Part shown: positions 54,051-63,171 of the stretch, one piece after another
How the letters are laid out: each line of letters starts with the position of its first letter
How positions within the stretch are numbered: the stretch's first letter is position 1
The notes under the pieces: model-generated
What the model was told of the DNA's origin: nothing
Databases searched by the model: none
What the model saw: the letters and a program-made list of their open reading frames with translations, nothing else
Position numbers and translations under genes: made by a program
Assembly (NCBI RefSeq): GCF_013389595.1
Contig: NZ_CP058306.1
Coordinates: forward strand, 1,612,001 to 1,676,000
DNA from: Flavobacterium sp. I3-2
GTDB lineage: Bacteria > Bacteroidota > Bacteroidia > Flavobacteriales > Flavobacteriaceae
Reading direction: 5' to 3'
Length of the DNA: 64,000 nucleotides

Positions 54051-54058
54051 TATCTTTG
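54051..54058 (+). promoter_or_regulatory. -7 promoter element (TATCTTTG) of rluB-like gene
   Basis: Perfect TAnnTTTG, 15 bases before the ATG at 54074. It lies inside a longer in-frame extension of the gene, which supports the downstream start. Confidence 0.6.
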
Positions 54059-54073
54059 CAAAAATTATTTATA

Positions 54074-55003
54074 ATGAGTACAGGAAGAGGAAATAATAAT
54101 AGAGGAGGGAACGATAGAAAAAAGCCATCAGGACCACCAAGAAAAACATCTTCAAAGAAAAAAAAATCAGATAAGAAACCTTTCGCTTCAAAAAATGTTT
54201 TTAGCGGAAGTTCTCCATATAAATCAGACCGTAAACCTTTTGTAAAAGGAAATCAAGAAACTCCAGAACAACCTAAAAAAGCGGTTCTTAAAAAAGTTTC
54301 TGACGATATTCGTTTAAACAAATACATTGCAAATTCGGGAGTTTGTTCGCGTCGTGATGCTGATTTGTATATCCAATCAGGTAACGTAACAGTTAACGGC
54401 GAAGTGGTAACCGAAATGGGTTATAAAGTTAAACCAAACGATAAAGTGGTTTTTGACGGAGTTACTTTAAACCCTGAAAAGAAAGTTTATGTTTTATTAA
54501 ACAAGCCAAAAGGATTTTCTACATCTGAAGATGATAATGTTTCTAGTGCTTACGATTTGGTTCGTAATGCATCTAAATATTTATTGAAGCCCGTTGGTCG
54601 TATGGATAAAAATACAGTCGGATTGTTGTTGTTTACCAATGATAACGAAATGATTCAGAAGTTTACTAACGATGCGCAGCGTTCTTCTAAATTATATCAA
54701 GTGAGTTTAGATAAAAACTTGAAATATGAAGATTTAGAAAAAATTCAAAAAGGAGTTTATATCAAAGAACACAAAGTTTGGGTTGAAGATGTTAACTATG
54801 TTGAAAACGAACCGAAAAGCGAAGTGGGTATCAAGTTGAAAACATCGAACGTAAAAATTGTACGTGCGGTTTTTGAAAGTTTAGGTTACAACGTTTTAAA
54901 ACAAGACCGTGTAATGTTTGCTGGATTAACCAAATGGGGAGTTACTCGCGGACAATGGCGTTTCTTAACAGAACAAGAGGTAATTAACCTTAAAAATATT
55001 TAG
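54074..55003 (+). CDS. rluB: Ribosomal large-subunit pseudouridine synthase (RsuA/RluB family)
   Basis: This 309-residue protein has a disordered, basic N-terminus (about residues 1-75, with GRGNNNRGG and KKKKSDKK) typical of Bacteroidota members. An S4 RNA-binding domain follows (RLNKYIANSGVCSRRDADLY). The catalytic domain has GRMDKNTVGLLLFTND with the catalytic Asp. It isomerises uridine in 23S rRNA, probably at the site of RluB; RluF or RsuA specificity cannot be excluded. I start at the ATG at 54074 because the promoter lies just upstream of it. A strong terminator follows. Confidence 0.88.
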   Translation: MSTGRGNNNRGGNDRKKPSGPPRKTSSKKKKSDKKPFASKNVFSGSSPYKSDRKPFVKGNQETPEQPKKAVLKKVSDDIRLNKYIANSGVCSRRDADLYIQSGNVTVNGEVVTEMGYKVKPNDKVVFDGVTLNPEKKVYVLLNKPKGFSTSEDDNVSSAYDLVRNASKYLLKPVGRMDKNTVGLLLFTNDNEMIQKFTNDAQRSSKLYQVSLDKNLKYEDLEKIQKGVYIKEHKVWVEDVNYVENEPKSEVGIKLKTSNVKIVRAVFESLGYNVLKQDRVMFAGLTKWGVTRGQWRFLTEQEVINLKNI

Positions 55004-55009
55004 TAGATG

Positions 55010-55035
55010 AGCACTTCGAAAGAGGTGCTTTTTTT
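55010..55035 (+). terminator. Rho-independent terminator after rluB-like gene
   Basis: Stem AGCACTTC/GAGGTGCT (8 pairs, one G-U) with a GAAA loop and T7 tail. Its T-run ends at the stop of the convergent gene. Confidence 0.85.
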
Positions 55036-55834
55036 ATGTAAATCGATATTCTATTTTTCTTGTATTTAAATTTAGGTTAAAGAAAATAAAACAATCACCA
55101 CCATCGTTCATTGAGCTTATATAGGTTGTTTTTATTTCTTCTTCATTACAAGAAATTAAGCCAATTATGAAGATTTCATTCTTAGATGTTTTTATTGGAA
55201 TAAATTGTATAAAATGCTCTTCGAATTTAAATCTTTTTAGACTATCTTCTTTGAGAAATAGTTTTTTTAATGATTCGTCTAATACAATCATTTCAGAATT
55301 TGAAAGATTAATCCTTTTATAATCTTTGAATTCACTAAAATCATAATAATCACTATAATGACTGTAAAATTGATGATAATGATTAAATCGATTTATATCA
55401 AAGAAATTAGAGATTTCTAATTTGTTTTGTTTTATTCGCAATCTATATAACGTTTTCCCATTTTTGATGGTGTTTCTATCGTTGTACTTATAATCTTTTA
55501 AAAGTTCTTTTTTATGGGATTCGGTTGAAGCATTTGCTTTCATTTGTAGCGAATCTATAATGATTTCTACATGATTATTTTTTAAGAATCCGATTTTGTC
55601 TTCAAAAAATAAAGTATCTTCTTTTATTCTTAACTTACCAAAATGAAGTTCGTTTTTAATTTCATTTTTTGTTTCAACTAATCGAGATTCTGAATAAGTT
55701 GAATCATCATAAATAGTTAATAAATATTCATTTAAATTGTGTTTGCTAGTTTCTGTTTGAAGAATGATATTTTTTTCTTTTTTAGAACAACTTAATGTAA
55801 ATACAAAAAGGATTGCAATGAAATATATTTTCAT
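55034..55834 (-). CDS. Lipoprotein of unknown function
   Basis: I start at the ATG at 55834 (266 residues), which gives a clean lipoprotein signal with lipobox TLSC (Cys16); an upstream in-frame start is unlikely. The mature protein is beta-rich and highly charged. Residues 149-170 are unusually rich in His and Tyr (His152, His154, His159; Tyr at 153, 157, 160, 163 and 164). I recognise no family. It is a single gene between the rluB terminator and the hairpin of the M3 peptidase. The function is unknown. Confidence 0.65.
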   Translation of the reverse strand: MKIYFIAILFVFTLSCSKKEKNIILQTETSKHNLNEYLLTIYDDSTYSESRLVETKNEIKNELHFGKLRIKEDTLFFEDKIGFLKNNHVEIIIDSLQMKANASTESHKKELLKDYKYNDRNTIKNGKTLYRLRIKQNKLEISNFFDINRFNHYHQFYSHYSDYYDFSEFKDYKRINLSNSEMIVLDESLKKLFLKEDSLKRFKFEEHFIQFIPIKTSKNEIFIIGLISCNEEEIKTTYISSMNDGGDCFIFFNLNLNTRKIEYRFT

Positions 55835-55852
55835 TTTTCTTATAAAGATAAA

Positions 55853-55881
55853 AAATCCCAATCAATTTCTGATTGGGATTT
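55853..55881 (-). terminator. Rho-independent terminator of M3 peptidase gene
   Basis: A 12-bp perfect stem (AAATCCCAATCA at 55853-55864, complement at 55870-55881), loop of 5. On the minus strand a T-run follows. It overlaps the region just upstream of the lipoprotein start. Confidence 0.85.
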
Positions 55882-55887
55882 GAGTTT

Positions 55888-58026
55888 TTAGTTTAAACCA
55901 CGTTTGTTTAAAAGCGGTTCTATTTTAGGTTCTGCACCTCTGAAGTTTCTGTATAAAACAGCAGGATCTTCAGTTCCTCCTTTTTCTAAAATATTCACTC
56001 TGAAAAGTTTTGCTTTTTCTGGATTAAATAACGTAGTTGATTTAAATGCATCAAACGCATCCGAATCTAAAACTTCACTCCAAATGTAGCTGTAATATCC
56101 AGCCGAATATCCTCCTGAGAAAATATGGCTAAAATACGTACTTCTGTATCGTGGAATAATCGCGTCGAATAATCCAACATTTTTCATTCCTGTTAATTCA
56201 AACGTATTAATATCTGTTGTAATTGGCTTCTCAATCGTGTGATATTGCATGTCTAACAACGAAGCTGCTAAATATTCTGTAGTCGCAAAACCTTGGTTAA
56301 AAGTTCCAGCTTTTTTCATCTTTTCAATTATCGCATCCGGAATTACTTCACCTGTTTTATAATGTTTCGCAAACATTTTTAAAACTTCTGGTTCAGCAGC
56401 CCAGTTTTCCATAATCTGAGATGGTAACTCCACAAAATCTCTTGAAACATTTGTTCCAGCTAAGCTTTTGTAATTTACGTTAGACAGTAATCCATGTAAC
56501 GCGTGACCAAATTCATGGAAATAAGTCGTAACTTCATCAAACGTTAATAAAGCTGGTGCATCTGCAGTTGGTTTAGTGAAATTACATACAATTGAAATTA
56601 CCGGAATTCGACGTTTTCCATCAAGCATTTCTTGGTCACGGAACGAGGTCATCCAAGCGCCACCGCGTTTAGAAACTCTAGGGAACATATCCATATATAA
56701 AATACCAATTAAAGTTCCGTCTTTTTCTGTAACTTCCCAAGTGGTTACTTCGTTGTGATATTTTGGAAGATTAGTAACTTCTTTAAACTTTAGTCCGTAT
56801 AAATTTTCAGTAACTTTAAAAACTCCATCTCGGACTTGGTCGATACTGAAATAAGGTTTCATTTCTTGTTCGTCTAAATCAAAACGTTCTTTACGAATTT
56901 TTTCAGAATAATAACGCCAATCTGCCGGAGTCACATCTTCATTAATTCCTTCTTTGCGCATCATTGCTGCAATATCAGAAGCTTCAACCTTTGCTTTTTC
57001 TAATGCAGGCAACCATAATTTATTTAATAATGCATTTACATTTTCTGGATTTTTAGCCATACTCTCTTCTAACACATAAGCTGCATGGTTTTTATAACCT
57101 AAAAGTTGCGCTTTTTCCATTCTAAGATTAGCAATTTTTGTAGTAATCTCTTTGTTGTCGTTAGCATTGTCATTGTTTCCACGTTTTTGGTAAGCATTCC
57201 AAATTTGTTGTCTTAATCCACGATTACTCGAATATTGTAAAAACGGCATCACACTTGAATTACTTAACGTAAAAACCCATTTTCCTTCTTTACCTTTTGC
57301 TTTTGCTTCAACAGCAGCAGCTTCGATAATTTCGTTTGGTAAACCAGCTAAATCTTCTTTTTTGTCGATAACCAATTCGTAAGCATTGGTTTCTGCTAAA
57401 AGATTATCGCCATATTTTAAATTAAGTAATGAAAGTTCACTGTTTAATTTTCTTAATTTATCTTTATCAGCAGCCGATAAATTTGCTCCACTACGAACAA
57501 AACGTTTGTAAGTATTATCTAACAACATTTTTTGTTCTGATGTAAGTACAGGTTTTTCGTTTCCACCGATACTATAATCGTTATAAACTTTTTTAATACG
57601 CTCAAAAAGCTTCTCATTCAAATTGATATTATCTGAATGTTCTGACATTTTCGGAGCTAAATCTTGAGCGATTTTCTGAAGCGTATCATTTGTATCTGTA
57701 CTGCTTAAATTATAAAAAACAGAAGCAACACGTCCTAATAACTCACCTGAATTATCTAAAGCTACAATCGTATTTTCAAAAGTTGCAGGTTCTTTGCTAT
57801 TAACAATTGCATCGATTTCTTTTTGTTGTTCTTTAATACCTTCAAGGATTGCAGGCTCAAAATGTTCGTTCTTAATTAATTCGAATGGTGGTGTTTGATA
57901 TGGAGTTTCCCAATTCGCAATTAACGGATTATCGTGACCTGAAGTAGCCACTGTATTTTCTTTTTTACATGAAGCAACACTCATCCCAATAACAGTAGTT
58001 AAAATTAAAAAAGTCTTTTTATTCAT
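55888..58026 (-). CDS. dcp: M3 family peptidyl-dipeptidase (Dcp-like), lipoprotein
   Basis: This 712-residue zinc peptidase removes dipeptides from the C-terminus of oligopeptides. I use the ATG at 58026; it gives a lipoprotein signal with lipobox VASC. An in-frame longer start would add an extra hydrophobic stretch and lies upstream of the promoter. The zinc motif is TYFHEFGHALHG (about residues 502-513, two His and the catalytic Glu), with a downstream Glu ligand. The length fits the Dcp/oligopeptidase A group. It is probably exported to the periplasm or outer membrane, where its products could feed the POT carriers. Confidence 0.92.
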   Translation of the reverse strand: MNKKTFLILTTVIGMSVASCKKENTVATSGHDNPLIANWETPYQTPPFELIKNEHFEPAILEGIKEQQKEIDAIVNSKEPATFENTIVALDNSGELLGRVASVFYNLSSTDTNDTLQKIAQDLAPKMSEHSDNINLNEKLFERIKKVYNDYSIGGNEKPVLTSEQKMLLDNTYKRFVRSGANLSAADKDKLRKLNSELSLLNLKYGDNLLAETNAYELVIDKKEDLAGLPNEIIEAAAVEAKAKGKEGKWVFTLSNSSVMPFLQYSSNRGLRQQIWNAYQKRGNNDNANDNKEITTKIANLRMEKAQLLGYKNHAAYVLEESMAKNPENVNALLNKLWLPALEKAKVEASDIAAMMRKEGINEDVTPADWRYYSEKIRKERFDLDEQEMKPYFSIDQVRDGVFKVTENLYGLKFKEVTNLPKYHNEVTTWEVTEKDGTLIGILYMDMFPRVSKRGGAWMTSFRDQEMLDGKRRIPVISIVCNFTKPTADAPALLTFDEVTTYFHEFGHALHGLLSNVNYKSLAGTNVSRDFVELPSQIMENWAAEPEVLKMFAKHYKTGEVIPDAIIEKMKKAGTFNQGFATTEYLAASLLDMQYHTIEKPITTDINTFELTGMKNVGLFDAIIPRYRSTYFSHIFSGGYSAGYYSYIWSEVLDSDAFDAFKSTTLFNPEKAKLFRVNILEKGGTEDPAVLYRNFRGAEPKIEPLLNKRGLN

Positions 58027-58051
58027 TATAAATTTATTTAGTAGTAAAAGA

Positions 58052-58081
58052 CAAATATATAAAAATAAAAACCTATTCAAA
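58052..58081 (-). promoter_or_regulatory. Promoter of M3 peptidase gene
   Basis: Minus-strand TTTG (58078-58081), an 18-base spacer, and TATATTTG (58052-58059), with the ATG 26 bases downstream. It overlaps the yceI terminator. Confidence 0.65.
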
Positions 58082-58092
58082 TTCTGAATAGG
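58072..58092 (-). terminator. Rho-independent terminator of yceI
   Basis: Stem CCTATTCA/TGAATAGG with a 5-base loop, followed on the minus strand by TTTTTATTTT. It sits after the yceI stop at 58120. Confidence 0.75.
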
Positions 58093-58119
58093 CTTTTAGG
58101 TAATTAAACTAGATTAAAA

Positions 58120-58647
58120 TTATGCTTTTACTAATTGTATTTCAATATCAAGTTTTACTTCGTCACTAATTAAAACGCCTCCTGTTTCTAAAGCAGAATT
58201 ATAGGTTAAACCCCAATCTTTTCGGCTAATTTTACCTGTAATATTTAAAGCTGTTTTTGTGTTTCCCCAAGGGTCTTTCATTTCTCCACTAAATTCTACG
58301 TCTAAAATAACTGGATTAGAAACGCCGTGCATTTTTAAATCGCCAGTAACTTTAAAATTATGACCAGAGCCTGTGATCGATTTTGATGTAAATTTTAATT
58401 CAGGATATTGAGCTTCATCAAAGAAATCCGGACTAATTAAATGTGCATCTCTGTCTTTATTGTTTGTGTTTACCGAATTGATTTTTGCAGTAAAATCTAA
58501 TTTTGCATTTGTAAAATCATCGCTTGAAAAATGAATATCGGTATGATAATCATCAAACTGACCTTTTACATTTGTAAACATCATGTGTTTAACTTTAAAA
58601 CCAATTACAGTGTGTGTTGGGTCAATGTTCCATTTTGTTGTGCTCAT
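58120..58647 (-). CDS. YceI family lipid-binding lipocalin-like protein
   Basis: This 175-residue protein has the YceI domain end to end: TKWNIDPTHTVIGFKVKHMMFTNVKGQF, an FTSKSITG strand and the C-terminal LDIEIQLVK. The fold is an eight-stranded barrel that binds polyprenyl or quinone-type molecules in its bacterial members. Unlike E. coli YceI it lacks a signal peptide, so it appears cytoplasmic. It is directly downstream of the pirin gene (17-base gap), forming a two-gene unit. Confidence 0.9.
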   Translation of the reverse strand: MSTTKWNIDPTHTVIGFKVKHMMFTNVKGQFDDYHTDIHFSSDDFTNAKLDFTAKINSVNTNNKDRDAHLISPDFFDEAQYPELKFTSKSITGSGHNFKVTGDLKMHGVSNPVILDVEFSGEMKDPWGNTKTALNITGKISRKDWGLTYNSALETGGVLISDEVKLDIEIQLVKA

Positions 58648-58664
58648 AATATTTTTATTTTATA

Positions 58665-59381
58665 TTAATAATTAATTTTCATTGGTACTTCCATCAATAA
58701 AATTTCAGCAGTTGAATTTGCTTTGATTGATACTGATTCAGCATTTGTAATTCCGACTGCATCACGTTTGTTTAATTCTTTGTCATCTATTGTAACGTCG
58801 CCTTCGATGATGAAAATATATAAACCATTTTCAGGATTTTTTAATTCATAAGTTGTTTCAAAACCTGCATCGACTTTACCTAAATGAAACCAAGCGTCTT
58901 GATGAATCCAAAGTCCAGCATCGTCTTGATTTGGCGAAATAATCTGAACCAACTCATTTCTAACATCAGGAAAAGTCATTTGGTCGTATCTTGGCGTTAC
59001 ATCAAATTTATTTGGGAATAACCAAATTTGTAAAAACTTCACTTCTTTGTCCGAGTTAGCATTGTATTCGCTATGTGTAATTCCAGTTCCTGCGCTCATC
59101 ACTTGAATATCGCCTTGCTTGATGATTTCTTGCGAACCAATACTGTCTTTATGAGCTAAATCTCCAGAAAGTGGAATTGAAATAATTTCCATATTATCGT
59201 GCGGATGTGCACCAAAACCCATTCCGGCTGCGACCGTATCATCATTTAAAACACGAAGGTTTCCAAAGTTATTGCGTTCATCGTTTCTGTAACCTGCGAA
59301 ACTAAACGTATGAAACGAATGTAACCAACCGTGATTTGCCTCACCACGTGTATTTGCTTTATGTAGAATGTAATTTTTCAT
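58665..59381 (-). CDS. Pirin family protein
   Basis: This 238-residue bicupin has the pirin iron-site motif: FGAHPHDNMEIISIPLSG (two His) and TGITHSEYN (His and Glu). The length matches bacterial pirins such as YhhW, which can have quercetin 2,3-dioxygenase activity; other members act as redox-linked regulators. It is the first gene of a pair with yceI, and a TAACTTTG -7 element lies 20 bases upstream. It is cytoplasmic. The physiological substrate is unknown. Confidence 0.92.
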   Translation of the reverse strand: MKNYILHKANTRGEANHGWLHSFHTFSFAGYRNDERNNFGNLRVLNDDTVAAGMGFGAHPHDNMEIISIPLSGDLAHKDSIGSQEIIKQGDIQVMSAGTGITHSEYNANSDKEVKFLQIWLFPNKFDVTPRYDQMTFPDVRNELVQIISPNQDDAGLWIHQDAWFHLGKVDAGFETTYELKNPENGLYIFIIEGDVTIDDKELNKRDAVGITNAESVSIKANSTAEILLMEVPMKINY

Positions 59382-59400
59382 ATCTTAAATTTATTTATAT

Positions 59401-59408
59401 CAAAGTTA
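59401..59408 (-). promoter_or_regulatory. -7 promoter element (TAACTTTG) of pirin-yceI unit
   Basis: Perfect TAnnTTTG on the minus strand, 19 bases upstream of the pirin ATG. No clear -33 element. Confidence 0.5.
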
Positions 59409-59459
59409 GTTTGTTTATAAATAAAACTGCTTAATCTAAGTTAAGAAATAAAAACAAAA

Positions 59460-59492
59460 AAAACGCCTAACTATTTTATAATTAGACGTTTT
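59460..59492 (-). terminator. Probable terminator after Crp/Fnr gene
   Basis: Arms AAAACGCCTAA and TTAGACGTTTT (59460-59470 and 59482-59492), 10 of 11 paired with one C-A mismatch, followed by a T-run on the minus strand. Confidence 0.6.
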
Positions 59493-59495
59493 GTA

Positions 59496-60077
59496 TTATT
59501 TTTTCTTAAGTAGTTTGCTTTTCATTTTACTAAAGAATTCGGGTGTTACTCCTATATATGAAGCGATGTGTTTTTGCGGAAGACAATTTTTTACATCGGG
59601 ATATTTTTTAGTAAAATTCTCATATCGCTCTTCGGCAGTTAACGACAATTTATCAACCAATCGTTGTTGATTAGCAATTAAAGAATTCTCAATTAAGATT
59701 CTAAAGAAACGTTCCATTTTAGGAACCAACTCATAAAGTTGCTCTTGTTTTTCTTTGGAGATGATATAAACTTCGGCATCATCAACCACTTCAATGTACG
59801 AATGACTTGGTTTGCCAGCCAAAAAACTATACATATCTGCAACCCACCATCCCGGACTTGCAAAAGAAATCACATGTTCAGTTGCATTATTGTCAACTGT
59901 AAAATTTCGGACGATTCCTTTTTTTACAAAATAAGCCCAATCACCAATTGCTCCAGGTTCTAACAAAACGGTTTTCGTTTTGTAAGTTGCAGATTCAAAT
60001 TGATTTAATACGATTTGCTTTTCGTCATCAGTTAACGAAACATGTTTTGCTATATTTTGTAAAAGAATATCTTCCAT
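59496..60077 (-). CDS. Crp/Fnr family transcriptional regulator
   Basis: This 193-residue protein has an N-terminal cyclic-nucleotide-binding-like domain (about residues 25-115, with LEPGAIGDWAYFVKKGIVR and a FASPGWWVADMYSF segment) and a C-terminal helix-turn-helix at about 165-190 (KHIASYIGVTPEFFSKMKSK). The canonical cAMP-binding PRSA motif is not evident; KPSHSYIEV is at that place, so the ligand may differ. It starts 14 bases after the purT stop on the same strand. The target promoters are unknown; the divergent or nearby pirin-yceI pair is a reasonable guess only. Confidence 0.85.
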   Translation of the reverse strand: MEDILLQNIAKHVSLTDDEKQIVLNQFESATYKTKTVLLEPGAIGDWAYFVKKGIVRNFTVDNNATEHVISFASPGWWVADMYSFLAGKPSHSYIEVVDDAEVYIISKEKQEQLYELVPKMERFFRILIENSLIANQQRLVDKLSLTAEERYENFTKKYPDVKNCLPQKHIASYIGVTPEFFSKMKSKLLKKK

Positions 60078-60090
60078 ATTTTGATTTTAT

Positions 60091-61254
60091 TTAAGCATTA
60101 ACTTGAATACGTTTTGCTGTTTCTTTAGCTCTTTCAACAATTTCTTCAATTGGAGTTTCGATAGCGTCATAAGTTAAAACAACGCCCATTCTACGATAAG
60201 GTCTTGAAGTTGGTTTACCGAATAAACGTAAATCTGTTTTAGATTTTCCAGCAACAGCTTCAATTCCTGTAAAAGTTGGATTTTCACTATTTTCTGATGC
60301 CAAAATAACGGCACTTGCACCGTTTCTTTCTAAAGTTATTTCTTCAATTGGTAAACTTAAAATAGCACGTAAATGCAATTCAAATTCATTGAAATTTTGG
60401 GTATTTGCTAAAGTTACCATTCCGGTATCGTGCGGACGAGGAGATAATTCAGAGAAATAAACTCCGTCATCAGCTAAGAAAAATTCAACACCAAATAAAC
60501 CAGCTCCACCCAAAGCTTCGGTTACTTTTGCAGCCATTTCTTGAGCTTCTTTTAATTGTGCTGTTGAAATGTGAGCAGGTTGCCAACTTTCTTGATAATC
60601 GCCACGTTCTTGACGGTGACCAATTGGCGGACAAAATAAAGTTGATGCGTTATTTTGCGTTACGGTAAGCAACGTGATTTCTGAATTAAAATTCACAAAA
60701 GCCTCTACGATTACTTCGATAACATCGCCTCGAGAGCCTTCAACGGCATATTTCCAAGCTTTTTGAATATCTGCATCTGTTTTAATAGTCGATTGCCCTT
60801 TTCCAGACGAAGACATTAAAGGTTTTACCACACAAGGCGTTCCGACTTCGGCAACTGCTTTTTCTAATTCTTCGGCTGTTGTTGCGTATCTGTAATTAGC
60901 AGTTTTAAGACCTAAATCTTTAGCTGCTAAATCGCGAATTGCTTTTCGATTCATGGTAAAATTTGCAGCTTTTGCTGACGGTACTACGTGAATTCCTTGT
61001 TTTTCGTAGTCATAAAAACGCTCGGTTCTGATGGCTTCGATTTCTGGAACAATAAAATCAGGATTATGTTTCGCGATTACCTTATCTAACGCATCGCCAT
61101 CCAGCATATTTATTACTTCAAATTCTTGTGCTACTTGCATAGCCGGAGCATTCTCATAACTATCAACTGCAATAACATACTGACCAAGACGTTGGGCTGC
61201 AATAACAAATTCTTTACCTAGTTCACCTGAACCTAATAAAACTATTTTCTTCAT
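60091..61254 (-). CDS. purT: Formate-dependent phosphoribosylglycinamide formyltransferase
   Basis: This 387-residue ATP-grasp enzyme formylates GAR using formate and ATP in purine synthesis. E. coli PurT has 392 residues. It has the N-terminal [36 protein letters not shown], the ATP loop [12 protein letters not shown] and the Mg2+-binding [15 protein letters not shown]. The overall sequence is closely PurT-like. It starts an operon with the Crp/Fnr regulator. A TAACTTTA element lies 23 bases upstream on the minus strand (61277-61284), one mismatch from consensus. Confidence 0.95.
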   Translation of the reverse strand: MKKIVLLGSGELGKEFVIAAQRLGQYVIAVDSYENAPAMQVAQEFEVINMLDGDALDKVIAKHNPDFIVPEIEAIRTERFYDYEKQGIHVVPSAKAANFTMNRKAIRDLAAKDLGLKTANYRYATTAEELEKAVAEVGTPCVVKPLMSSSGKGQSTIKTDADIQKAWKYAVEGSRGDVIEVIVEAFVNFNSEITLLTVTQNNASTLFCPPIGHRQERGDYQESWQPAHISTAQLKEAQEMAAKVTEALGGAGLFGVEFFLADDGVYFSELSPRPHDTGMVTLANTQNFNEFELHLRAILSLPIEEITLERNGASAVILASENSENPTFTGIEAVAGKSKTDLRLFGKPTSRPYRRMGVVLTYDAIETPIEEIVERAKETAKRIQVNA

Positions 61255-61629
61255 TTTTGTTGTGTTGTTAAAGGGATAAAGTTAGGTAGTTTTTATTGGA
61301 ATTAAAAAGAAGAATCAAGTTTTAATTTAATTAAAAGTACTAATTTTCGAATACATTACTTTTTTTAATTCGTTGAATTCTAGATTGAATGAATTGAAAA
61401 TAAATCAATTTGAATAATTTTTTTCGAAATAATAAACTTTTAAATTAAAAGATAGCTTTGATATTGCAATGTTATTTAATTTGGTGTTTTGATATAAAAT
61501 AATGTAAATGATAAAGGTTTGTGTGTTAAGATTAACATATTTTGAAAATTATTTTCAACGTTTTGATGTTATGTTTTTTAATTGTTTTAAAAAGACTATT
61601 TTTGTTAAAGAAAAAAGAATTGAAAAAGA
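61255..61629. other. 375-base intergenic region, AT-rich, with palindromes
   Basis: No gene seen on either strand. It carries the near-consensus purT -7 element (61277-61284), two adjacent perfect palindromes, TGTTAA-GA-TTAACA (61524-61537) and TTGAAAA-TTA-TTTTCAA (61542-61558), and the promoter of the next gene. The rest is low-complexity A/T sequence. Confidence 0.6.
61574..61604 (+). promoter_or_regulatory. Promoter of L,D-transpeptidase gene
   Basis: TTTT (61574-61577), a 19-base spacer and TATTTTTG (61597-61604), with the ATG 26 bases downstream. The two palindromes lie just upstream, in the position of an operator. Confidence 0.6.
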
Positions 61630-63171
61630 ATGAAGAAAATATGTTTAATATTAAGTATTGCTTTTATATTAAATAGCTGTAATTGGAATGAATCTTTACT
61701 GGGTGATAAAGATGAAATTAAGCAATATCGATTACCCGAATCTATTTTAATAAATAAAGATAAATTATTTACAAAGAGTTTGTTTGTTAAGAACTTTTAT
61801 AAAGAAAATAATTATTTTACCGTTTGGATAAGCCAAAAAAACAGAACCGATTTTTTGAATCAGATTTTAAAACTAAAAAAAGAAGGTGTTGCTATTGAAA
61901 AAGTTGATATTTCTTATTTGCTTTTCGGAAATATGCGATTTGATTCGTTAAATAAATATGAAAAGATTGATTTAGATTTGGCTTACACAGATGCTTTTTT
62001 TACAATGTTAAAGCAAGCTGTTCACGGAAAAGTTAATCCAAATAAATATTATTCTGACTGGGTAGCTCCACAAAAACAACTCGATTTTAATCAACTGCTA
62101 CTAACAGCTTTAAATGAAAATAAAGTTGAACAAACTTTTACAGATAATATTCCAAATAATAATTATTATAATGGGATAAAAGAAGCTATTGCATACTATG
62201 AAAATTTGCCAAAAGATACATTGGTTGGTCTTCATAATTCGGATGTTGTAAAAATCAAGAAAAAATTAGATTACTATTCTGATGCTGTTTTTTCAGATTT
62301 AAATACTGATTTGAATGAAGAATTTAAAGACGGTTTGAAAAAATTTCAAAAAAGACACGGGATTTATCCATCAGGAAATATCACGGAAGAAACTTTAAAT
62401 GCATTAAATGTTTCGAAAGAGAAGCGTTTAGAGCAATTACGAGTTAATTTAGAACGCGCGCGATGGTTTTATAATGATTTAGGAGAAAATTATGTTTTAG
62501 TTAATTTACCTGAATGTAAATTGTTTTTGTATGAAAATGGAAATTTAGTAGAAACACATGATGTAATTATTGGCAAAAACGAAAGACGTACTCCTGTTTT
62601 ATCATCTGTTTTTAGTAATCTAGTAATAAATCCAACTTGGACAGTTCCGCCAACGATTTTAAAAAACGATTTGGTACCCAAAGCTTCTGCAAGTAGGTCT
62701 TATTTTGCAAATCATAGAATGACTATCTATGACAAAAAAGGTAAAGTTGTTGAACCAGGAAATTGGAATCCGTCAGAATATAAAAGTTATAGATATGTTC
62801 AGAAACCCGGAAGTGGTAATGCTTTAGGTTTGATAAAATTTGACTTTCCAAATGCGCATAGCGTTTATCTTCACGATACAAATAACCGTTCGGCATTTGC
62901 TCAAAAGAAAAGAGATTTGAGTTCAGGTTGTGTTCGGGTTAAAGACCCATTTGAATTAGCGATGCGTATATTAGAAATTGAAGGTAGTACTTATAATCGT
63001 GAACAAATTGATACTTTGGTTGTCAGAGAAAAGACTAAAATAATTCCATTAAAAAAGAAAGTAAATGTACATCAGCTATATTGGACAGCCTGGAAAGATG
63101 ACCAAGGTATCCAATTTAGAAATGACATTTACTCACTTGATGATAATTTATATAAAAAATTAATTAAGTAA
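61630..63171 (+). CDS. L,D-transpeptidase with peptidoglycan-binding domain (YcbB-like)
   Basis: This 513-residue protein has a lipoprotein-type signal (ILNSC, Cys17), a scaffold region, a peptidoglycan-binding 1 domain (about residues 225-270, FKDGLKKFQKRHGIYPSGNIT) and a YkuD catalytic domain (about 290-455). Catalytic residues are His415 (VYLHDTNNR) and Cys434 (SSGCVRVKD). Such enzymes make 3-3 crosslinks between stem peptides or attach proteins to the wall. The YcbB type is a beta-lactam-tolerance factor in other bacteria. Its last 12 bases overlap the convergent YkuD_2-type gene. Confidence 0.9.
   Translation: MKKICLILSIAFILNSCNWNESLLGDKDEIKQYRLPESILINKDKLFTKSLFVKNFYKENNYFTVWISQKNRTDFLNQILKLKKEGVAIEKVDISYLLFGNMRFDSLNKYEKIDLDLAYTDAFFTMLKQAVHGKVNPNKYYSDWVAPQKQLDFNQLLLTALNENKVEQTFTDNIPNNNYYNGIKEAIAYYENLPKDTLVGLHNSDVVKIKKKLDYYSDAVFSDLNTDLNEEFKDGLKKFQKRHGIYPSGNITEETLNALNVSKEKRLEQLRVNLERARWFYNDLGENYVLVNLPECKLFLYENGNLVETHDVIIGKNERRTPVLSSVFSNLVINPTWTVPPTILKNDLVPKASASRSYFANHRMTIYDKKGKVVEPGNWNPSEYKSYRYVQKPGSGNALGLIKFDFPNAHSVYLHDTNNRSAFAQKKRDLSSGCVRVKDPFELAMRILEIEGSTYNREQIDTLVVREKTKIIPLKKKVNVHQLYWTAWKDDQGIQFRNDIYSLDDNLYKKLIK

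Noticed and set aside
53975..54073. Upstream extension of the RluB-like gene
   Set aside because: A perfect TATCTTTG -7 element lies inside the extension, 15 bases before the ATG at 54074, so the extra 33 codons are probably not translated.
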